64,000 bases of DNA, from positions 89,573,285-89,637,284 of the forward strand of contig CM042694.1 in NCBI GenBank assembly GCA_023614405.1, given 5' to 3'. The notes beneath the pieces were generated by a model. That model saw only the letters and a list, made by a program, of their open reading frames with translations, did no database searches and was not told the DNA's origin. The position numbers were made by a program, and so were the translations under genes. Below, in pieces: positions 56,701 to 64,000 of the stretch (within the stretch, counting starts at the first letter, position 1; every line of letters begins with the position of its first letter). The stretch comes from Avena insularis. Lineage: Eukaryota; Streptophyta; Magnoliopsida; Poales; Poaceae.

Positions 56701-56849
56701 GAGATCCGGAACTCTGCCGCCTCCACGGACAAAGGGGACCCAGAAGTTTCTTCTACCTCTATCATCACCGCTGGGGTGGGTTGGGCAGGTTCAGTGAAAC
56801 CGATGTAAACATCATTCTCGACAAAAGACATGATTGTGTAGGCAGTCAC
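53731..56849 (-). pseudogene. Gypsy-1 gag
   Basis: Three open stretches: an acidic Pro/Glu-rich N-terminus (56849-56000), a charged coiled-coil-like part (56003-55518), and the capsid region. The capsid region has an Arg/Gly/His-rich spacer, then PDTWLQDFFQACCIAKGG, MAQTWINELPENTIHNWYDM and FEGTYQRPCSVGDLKRC, the retrotransposon gag signature. A TGA follows YLG at about 54487, where copy 2 has Arg. Downstream lie ASKYADADDDAEGLLN and a GRGRGRGTSRVQGRG nucleic-acid-binding segment with CVHHLDANGGSSHTNAKC. The frame ends VPQYLD-TAG (53733-53731), a Trp-to-stop change shared with gypsy-2. Confidence 0.85.
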
Positions 56850-56989
56850 GGCCTCCCTAGCCGGAATCCAAGTCTCGTCGAGAACGATGAGAGGGACGAC
56901 ACTGGCGTAGAGGATGCGACCGACGGTGATAGTCTCGCCGATTCCGATTCTTGCAGATTACGCTCGGAACGCAGATCCGAAACTCACTT

Positions 56990-57008
56990 GCCCCACGGTG
57001 GGCGCCAA
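56990..57008 (-). promoter_or_regulatory. Primer binding site of gypsy-1
   Basis: Minus strand, one or two bases after the LTR: TGGCGCCCACCGTGGGGC. It begins TGG, complementary to the CCA end of a tRNA. I do not name the tRNA. Confidence 0.75.
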
Positions 57009-57009
57009 C

Positions 57010-57507
57010 TGTCATCGGATTGATGACAAGTATGCCATGAGGGGGTCCTCGAGGCGTGCGGAAGAGAGGGGTGCGAGTCGTACAGTGTTCCGGGATGGTG
57101 AGCACACAAGTTTACCCAGGTTCAAATCCGCCGGCTTTGGACGGATCCTACTCCTGCTAGCAATCGATGTCTGGCGAGCGAATATGGGTTACAAGGGTTT
57201 CGCCTGTGCAAGTTGAGATTGTAGACTATTGAGGTGTTGCCCTAAAGGCCCTCCCTAGGACGGCTTATATAGATATCCGGCCTAGGGTTTACAGGAGAGA
57301 TCTATCCGGCTACGACTAAGAGTCGGTCACAGAGTACATCTTGAACTACAAGTAACATTATGGGCCTAAGTCGGTAAGTCTTCTGGGCCTTCCCGTAGCC
57401 GGATTGGACTCCGTCTTTCTACTGATCACGCCTGTGAAGCAAAGCTCTAACCAGTAGGCCACCACAGTGAGGAACTGTGAGGATACCCGGAAAGTATATC
57501 CCCAACA
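57010..57507 (-). repeat. 5' LTR of gypsy-1
   Basis: 498 bp; the plus strand starts TGTCATCGGATTG and ends TATATCCCCAACA. It is the partner of 44980-45485. Confidence 0.92.
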
Positions 57508-57627
57508 CCGCGATATGAACGATAACACTAATAGAGGGTAGCAACTAGAGAATCAATGCCCACATATTGCTATGTGTTCTATCCGTACGACATGTCTACC
57601 CATAGACCGCCTCGATACCCAAGGGTT

Positions 57628-58655
57628 ACATGGCAAAAACAAAAAATTTCTATCTACTCGAACACTAATACCAGGATCTATACTATGTAGACATAAGTAA
57701 CGGAGAAGGAATACATTATTCATACCTTTGTAGAGAGAGGCACGCCTTACGCAGGAAGGCGTATATTGATGAAGACGAGCAGCACGCCAAGTGTGGTGCC
57801 TCCGAAGTTCGTCACACGTCCGGTGTAGGGGACGTCAACCGGGCTCCGATCCAGCCGAGCAGCGGAAGAAGTAGATGCCGGATCGCCGATCACACGATGG
57901 TAGTGCGAAGGTGGAGAACTCAACTACGAGGTCCTCCCCAATATTACGGGGAAGTCCTCAGCAGATGAGAGAGAGAGAATGAGAGGAATGAGTGTCTTCC
58001 AAGGGGAAGGGGGGACCCCTTTATATAGTGGGAGGGGGGGCGCAGCACCTAGGGGCCAGGCGGGGTGGGACTAATCCCCACACCCGCCGGCCATCTTGGG
58101 GCAGCCGCCGGCCCTAGGTGGGCCCCACTGGGGCGGCCCACTAGCCCTAGACCGGCTGGCCCCCACTCCCTAGTCGCCTTGCCCACTTGGGCCTCCCTTC
58201 GGGTAAGGCCCATTAGCAATATAGTGCCTTCAAAAATAAAATAAAATATATATTTAATATTAATTCTCTATAACATTCAAATACACAATTATATTATTTC
58301 TTCACTCTGGAACACCTTCCGAACCCCTTCCGATCTCCATCGGATATTACCGAAACTATTCCGGTTTCTCTCTCTCTCTATTTCTCATACGATACCTCAT
58401 CTACCCTAAGCGTCCCTACCCTTAAGCGTGACATCCTTCGGTTCGCAAACACTCCAGACATGATAGAGACCACTCTCATATCAATGATCAACAGAGGGAC
58501 CTGGATGGCCATGTGACCCCCGTGCATTTCGCGAATACAATCGCTCGAACCGTGAGATAGTCGTTCCCCATTCCCTTTGTCATTCGATACCTAATTCATC
58601 TGAGACTTGATCTTCGGTATCTCCATACCTTAGTTCCATATCATTACCGATGAAC
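57628..58655 (-). repeat. Truncated 5' LTR of copia-A
   Basis: Matches 38490-39489 of the 3' LTR, including TATA (58021-58028). About 605 bp of U3 that should follow are missing. At GATGAAC (58649-58655) the sequence switches to gypsy. Next to the LTR the minus strand reads TTGGGTATCGAGGC, a degenerate primer site. Confidence 0.85.
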
Positions 58656-59273
58656 GCACCACCTCGGATGCGGACATCTCGGAACGATATCAAGGCGGAG
58701 TAACCAGCGAGCCGGCAGCTCCTTCATCTCCTCCTGCATCATAGACCAGAAACTTATGTATTATCCTGAAAGAACATGATGTGTTTTGTAAATGTAAAGT
58801 ACTATGACTTTGCTAGTGCTAAGCTTTTGATCTATTCAGCACTTTTGGCTTTAATTTTTTGTGTGCCTGAAATGTTTACATAAGCACTTGTATTTTTTCG
58901 TCTCTACTTATCGTTTATCTGGCTTTCCGCCTCGTCCCTTTCATGAGCCGGCTAAACCTTCTGCCGGAAACTTTGCCGAGCAACGGAGCTCAATTGCTAA
59001 ACCAGTTTAAACTCGGAAACAAAGCCGGCTTCCAGTACCAACAATTCACTACTCGGAAAATGCCCGCATCTAGCAATCAGACAAATAACCAAAGTAAAGA
59101 CTAGAAACTTTAGAGTTATACCCGAGGGTAGCAATTTTAGAATCGGAAATCTAAACCAGAACGAACATGAGCATAAAGTACTTTCAAGCATTCTGAGATT
59201 TTTGACTATGACATGATCATTCAGAAATAACATGGTAACAATTTCTCAGAAAAATTTGAGGCAACCAAAACTT
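58656..59273 (+). other. Gypsy-2 sequence equivalent to 49148-49813
   Basis: 3' end of the antisense ORF (stop TAG at 58742-58744) and the non-coding stretch that follows it. No new gene. Confidence 0.85.
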
Positions 59274-62200
59274 TTATTTCTCACAGAACATGTACATATG
59301 TATGATTACAAACAAAGGTAAACTAAGAATAAAGGGGCGTAGCTGAGCAATATTCCATGGTCTGTCTAACTCATCCAGATTTGTACTGCCTCCATCTCTC
59401 TTTCTCTTCTTAGTAGCAGGTCTTTCTTTGACTGGCCTCATGTCAGTTAAGTAGTACGATCCATTGTGCAATACTCGACTAACTAAAAAGGGCCCTTCCC
59501 ATACTGGGGAAAGTTTGTGCTTTCTTTGTTGCACAAGCCGGAGAACCAAATCACCTTTATTGAAAGATCTATTTCAGACTCTCTGGCTATGATACTTGCG
59601 TAACTTCTGCTGATAGGCTGTAGATCTCATTTTAGCAACGACGCGAACTTCTTTGACTAAGTCGAGATCATTTTGTCGAGAAATCTCGGCATCCTCTTCG
59701 ATATACGCAGCCACTCTAGGAGAAGTATGAATTAAATCACTAGGAAGAACTGTTTCTGCGCCATAGACCAAGAAGAAAGGTGTGTATCTTGTTGACCTGT
59801 TTGGAGTTGTTCGTAAACTCCAAATTACAGAGGGTAGTTCCTCTGCCCAAGCCCCCGCAGCACGTCGTAGTGGTGCTTCGAGTCTCGGTTTTAGCGCTTG
59901 TAGGATTAAACCATTTGCTATTTTGACTTGTCCGTTAGCCTGTGGATGTGCGACTGATGCAATGTCAAGCCGGATATTTTGCTCGTTGCAGAATTCAGCC
60001 AATTCTCCCATAGAAAAGTTACTCCCGTTGTCCGTGATAATGCTGTGCGGATAACCATATTGGATTATAACATCCTCGACAAATCTTTTGGCTGTTGCTC
60101 CATCACAACTAGTGACAGGTTTAGCCTCAATCCATTTTGTGAATTTATCCACCATCACTAAGAGGTGAGTAAATCCACTTGGAGCTCGTTTAAAAGGTCC
60201 TACCATGTCAAGCCCCCAGACCACAAAGGGCCACGTTATAGGTATTGTTCGCAGCTGATCAGCCGGAACATGAGCTTGCTTGGCGTACTTTTGGCAGCCT
60301 TTGCACGTCTTGACTTATCGTTCAGCATCTGCCTGAGCTGTAAGCCAGAAAAATCCGTGTCTAAAAGCTTTTGCCACTAAAGATTTGGCTGCAGCGTGGT
60401 GACCACACTCGCCTTCGTGGATTTCTCTTAAGATTTCCACTCCTTCTTCCGGAGATACACAACGCTAAAAACCCCCAGAAACACTCCGTTTATGGATCTC
60501 ACCTTTAACAATAGTATAGGCTTTTGCTCGTCGGATAATCTGCTGGCTCAGCACCTCGTCTTCGGGTAATTTGCCATCTACCAAATAATCGAGGTAGGGT
60601 TGAGTCCAGCTGGGAATTACAGCCAGAACTGCTATCAAGGGTGAATCGGATTTGGTCGGATATTCCTCATCTACTCCCTTTATTGAGGGAACTTTGAGGT
60701 GCTCTAAAAAAGCGCCATCCGGGACTTCTTTCCGTGCAGAACCTATCCGAGATAGTACATCTGCTTCCTCATTTTCTACTCGAGGGATGTGTTGGACTTC
60801 AAACCCTTCGAACGATTTAGATAGATCATCCACGACAGCTTTATATGCTGCCATGTGTTTATTTGCATTACAAATATCCGACACTTGCTGAGCAACAAGA
60901 TCCGAATCTCCGTAACACATCAAACGTCGGATGCCAATATCCTTAGCAATCCGGATTCCATGCAGCAGTGCTTCATACTCGGCAATATTGTTTGTCGCTG
61001 TGAAGTGTATCTGCAACACGTATAAAAGTTTATCTCCTTGGGGTGATTTGACCACCATGCCAGCCCCCGAGCCCCCTCGAGCCTTAGACCCATCGAAAAA
61101 TAGGGTCCAATATTCCGACTCATGGAGGATCATGTTCTCCTTCGTCTCTGTCCAATCAGCGACAAAGTCAGCAAGGATCTGGGATTTAATTGCCGTCCGA
61201 GGTTTGTACTCAATATCGAAAGCTGAAAGCTCTATGCCCCATTTGGCGACGCGTCCTGTGGCGTCGCTGTTGTTGATTATATCTCTCATGGGAGCTGTGC
61301 TCACCACGGTAATTGGATGCTCCTGAAAGTAGTGTCGTAGCTTACGAGATGCTAGAAAAACACCGTAAGCCAACTTTTAATAGTGCGGATACCACTGTTT
61401 TGATTCTGTCAGAACCTCGCTGACAAAGTAAGTCGGACGCTACACCAGGTGTTCCTGATTTTCCTCTGGTCTCTCCACCACCATGACAATTCTAACGACC
61501 TTATTTGTCGCAGCAAGATTGAGCAACATTGGTTCCTTAGGTTCTGGCGTTGCAAGGATAGGAGCAGATGAGAGTACTCTCTTCAGATCTTGTAGTGCAG
61601 CTTCAGCTTCGTCAGTCCAAACAAAATCCTTAGTCTTTTTCAGGAGTTTGTATAAGGGTGCGGCTCTTTCACCAAGCCGGCTTACAAATCGACTGACCGC
61701 AGCGATGTAGCCAGTTAATCTTTGTACGTCCTTCAGGCGAGTTGGCCTGGAAATATTGAGTATAGCCTTGATTTTGTCTTGGTTCACCTCTATGCCTCTT
61801 TGAGACACGATGAATCCTAACAATTTTCCGGCTGGTAACGCAAAGAAGCATTTCTTCGGGTTAAGCATGATGTTGTATTTTCGTAGATTGGCGAACGTCT
61901 CTTCCAAGTCAGAAATCAGTGTTTCCTTCTTTTTAGACATTACCGCGATATCATACACGTATGGATGTACATTGCGTCCGAGTTGGTCGTGGAGGCAACG
62001 CTGCATCGTGCACTGATACGTAGCTCCTGCGTTTTTTAGCCCAAAGGGCATCGTAACGAAACAGAAGGTTCTGAAGGGAGTTATGAATGAAGTTTTGACT
62101 TTGTCAGATTCCTTCATCCGGATTTGGTGATAACCGGTATATGTGTCGAGAAAACGGAGGAGTTTCGAGCCTGCTATAGAATCGATAACTTGATCAATTC

Positions 62201-63239
62201 TAGGCAGAGCGAACGGATCTTTTGGACAAGCCTTGTTCAAGGCAGTATAATCAACACACATCCTTAAATCAGTGGTGTCCTTTTTAGGGACCATTACAGG
62301 ATTGGCCGACCACTCAGTGTGGATGACCTCTTCTTTGAATCCGGCTAACTCGAGCCGCGCTAGTTCCTTAGCTATTGCCTTACGCTTTTCGTCACCAAAC
62401 CGTCATAAGGACTGTTTGACGGGTTTAGCGTCCGGGGTTACATTTAGAGAGTGCTTGGCAAGTTCCCTAGGTACTCCGGTTATGTCAGATGACTGCCATA
62501 CGAAGATGTCTTGATTTGCTTGGAGAAACTTGACGAGCGCGCTTTCCTATGCGCTATCTAGGCCTACGCCTATCTGGGTTACCTTGGAGGGGTCATCATC
62601 CTTCAATGGCACTTTCTTCGTCTCTTCTGATGCCTTGAACTCCGGATTTGTCTTTGTCACCTCCTTCTTTGTTGCGGGCATCTCGGACGGATCTATGCTG
62701 TTCTTGATCTCCTGGTACTCCTGGGCGTGCAGCACGGCTTCGGCAAAGGCGGCATTTCCATCCTCGCACTCTCGCGCTTTCTTCGGGTCTCCCCTGATGG
62801 TGATCACGCTATTGGGACCTGGAATTTTCATCATATTGTAAATGTAACACGGACGAGCCATAAAAGCCCAGTAAGCCGGACGTCCGAATATAGCATGGTA
62901 TGCGCTCTTGAACGGGACCACTTCGAAGGAAAGTGCTTCCGTCCGATAGTTCTTTGGAGTTCCAAAGGTAACATCCAAAGTAATCTCTCCCAGGGAATTA
63001 GCTTGTCTTCCTGGGACAACTCCGTGAAAAATCACAGAGCTATGCTTCAGCTGGGTTTCCGAGATCTTCATTCGGCGTAGCGTTTCGACGTAGAGAATAT
63101 TGATGCTGCTACCACCGTCCATGAGGGTCTTGGAGAAACCATAACCGTCAATAAGTGGGTTGACGATTAAGGCGTATTTTCCTCGCCTGTGTAACTTAGG
63201 CAGATGATCAACGCGGTCAAACGTGATTGCCACTTTCGA
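59274..63239 (-). pseudogene. Gypsy-2 protease-RT-RNase H-integrase
   Basis: Same domain order as gypsy-1. Protease and its following linker are one 228-codon frame (63233-62547) with LMDGGSSINILY. RT (62294-61440) has LRMCVDYTALNKACPKDPF, but the catalytic motif reads YVYDIAVM, so one of the two Asp residues is Tyr. RNase H (61373-60465) is intact. The integrase triad reads DMVG, TDNGSNF and GQVKIANG, with Lys in place of the catalytic Glu. Stops: 62549 and 61442 shared with gypsy-1; TAG at about 60467 and TAA at about 60317 private. This copy cannot supply active RT or integrase. Confidence 0.92.
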
Positions 63240-64000
63240 CTAGTCCAGATACTGGGGGACAGCCGGTACTGTTGCATTGAGCTCGTGTAGAACTGCTTTC
63301 TTGACCTTTGCTGGTTGAGATCCGAGGAAGGTGACATAAGTGTCCTTCTTGGTGGGAAAAGTTTTCTTCCCTTCCGGCTTGGGATTTGAAGCATCGGCTT
63401 CCTCCATGTCGGAATCTTCCTTGGTCTCCTTGTCCTTTTCGGGATTTTTCTTTCCCTTCTTCCGCTTAGCTTTGTAGCCCGCGGTGTCATCTCTTTTGAT
63501 GTCGTCATTGAAACGACATTCAGCGTTGGTGTGGGACGAGCCCCCATTGGCGTCTAGGTGATGCACACATGGGTTATTGGCAATGTCGGCCCAAGAGTAG
63601 GTTTTGCCCGGTTGCTGTTCTCCTCTACCTTGGACCCTTGAAGTCCCCCGGCCATGCTCGCGACCTCCGCCACGTCCTCCTCGTCCTCCAGACCCGGAAA
63701 CAGTAGTAACCACCGTTGTTTCCGTGTTGGGTTTTCCTCCGAGGTGTTCTTGCGCTTCTGAGCTTGTTGCTTTGTTTTTGCTGACTGAGGTACAACCAGG
63801 ATGTTGAGTAATCCTTCTGCATCATCGTCAGCATCTGCATACTTGCTCGCTGTTTCTATCATCTCTCCCAGATCAGTGACCTTGTCACACTTCAAGCGAT
63901 GACGCAGTTTGATCGTTTACTCCTTCACAGGAGTTTTTGGTGTCGATCCATCGTCCGAGATAATCTCGGCAAGTTTCTCCGGCTTTCTGGGTGCAACGCT
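63240..64000 (-). pseudogene. Gypsy-2 gag, partial
   Basis: C-terminal half of gag, ending VPQYLD with the shared TAG (63242-63240). It contains CVHHLDANGGSSHTNAEC and the Gly/Arg-rich segment. Where gypsy-1 has a TGA after YLG, this copy encodes Arg-Trp (about 63948). A deletion of about 42 bp near 63900 shifts the frame. The rest lies beyond the window. Confidence 0.88.

Larger units (their letters stand above)
44980..57507 (-). mobile_element. Complete Tat/Grande-like gypsy retrotransposon (gypsy-1)
   Basis: 12.5 kb, flanked by CCGCG (44975-44979; 57508-57512). Minus-strand order: 5' LTR (57507-57010), primer site, gag, protease, RT-RNase H, integrase, a 4-kb region with an antisense gene-like ORF, polypurine tract and 3' LTR (45485-44980). 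The DGGSSINILY protease, the archaeal-type plant RNase H and the antisense ORF between pol and 3' LTR fit the Tat lineage, of which maize Grande is the known example with an antisense gene. Many nonsense codons are present. By eye the LTRs differ at roughly two dozen sites plus small indels. Confidence 0.92.
38474..58655 (-). mobile_element. Copia retrotransposon (copia-A), split by gypsy-1, 5' LTR truncated
   Basis: 3' LTR 38474-40094, then polypurine tract, pol-gag (40163-44122) and leader to 44979. The gypsy-1 insertion occupies 44980-57507, then the leader resumes to about 57625. The 5' LTR occupies about 57628-58655, where it ends abruptly. LTR ends are TGAAGGAGTTATGCC and GGAACCCTTCA on the minus strand. 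The two LTRs align closely over 1 kb. A 24-27 bp segment (ACCGGCTGGCCCCCACTCCC) is present only in the right one. The left flank is LINE-A. The element is dead through several stop codons. Confidence 0.9.
58649..64000 (-). mobile_element. Second copy of the same gypsy (gypsy-2), partial
   Basis: Collinear with gypsy-1 from 49141 to about 54531 at roughly 98% identity by eye. It begins inside the last exon of the antisense ORF and leaves the window within gag. A 41-42 bp segment of gypsy-1 (near 54395-54440) is missing in gypsy-2 (near 63900), between GCAGT repeats. The left junction with the copia LTR is at the 7-bp GATGAAC. No LTR of this copy is in the window. Confidence 0.93.

Overview
The window is nuclear DNA from a grass, most likely a Pooideae/Triticeae-type genome. 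Three things point there: Stowaway, Harbinger, hAT, LINE, copia and gypsy elements nested in one another; an LTR starting TGATACGTCC; and plant-specific ncRNA and gene content. No prokaryotic features are present. I see two protein-gene loci and two ncRNA loci that belong to the host. Almost everything else is mobile DNA at various stages of decay.

Host loci. (1) A MIR396 hairpin on the minus strand (3619-3740) carries canonical miR396-5p and its star strand, with a TATA box about 105 bp upstream. (2) A minus-strand cluster of C/D-box snoRNAs lies at 23.45-25.1 kb. It holds three snoR39BY-like copies, three U14 copies, a further box C/D RNA with a perfect terminal stem and a 14-nt match to 25S rRNA, and two weaker candidates. 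(3) A ribosomal protein S30 gene or derivative (minus, 25765-26607) has intact first-intron splice sites but a scrambled central coding part. A complete 546-bp TRIM retrotransposon sits in its first intron. (4) A complete nine-exon gene for the 18S rRNA m7G methyltransferase BUD23/RID2 (plus, 26974-30396) is divergent from S30. The two share a 230-bp promoter with site II and telo-box-like motifs. All four of these products, apart from miR396, concern ribosome production.

Mobile layout. 1-0.73 kb: gypsy LTR-end fragment. 0.7-9.3 kb: gene-like remnant, Stowaway-like MITE, SINE candidate, Ac-type hAT (4809-5363), MULE-like element (6301-7023) and a Harbinger with a dead transposase (7068-9329). 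9.5-18.7 kb: an Athila/Sabrina-like gypsy lacking its RT-integrase region. It is interrupted by a truncated copia (10501 to about 13170), whose LTR in turn holds a complete Cassandra TRIM carrying 5S rDNA sequence (10708-11445). 18.9-22 kb: MITE-rich. 31.0-38.5 kb: a minus-strand L1-type LINE carrying an opposite-strand LINE fragment (32200-33270) and a solo LTR (35888-37193). 38.5-58.65 kb: a minus-strand copia, split by a complete 12.5-kb gypsy (44980-57507, TSD CCGCG). That gypsy carries an intron-containing antisense ORF. From 58649 a second copy of the same gypsy begins at a 7-bp microhomology and runs off the window.

Transposon reading frames are broken mainly by C-to-T/G-to-A nonsense changes, as expected for long-methylated DNA. 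All positions come from reading the sequence. Family names and target sites rest on remembered consensus motifs, and no search was run.
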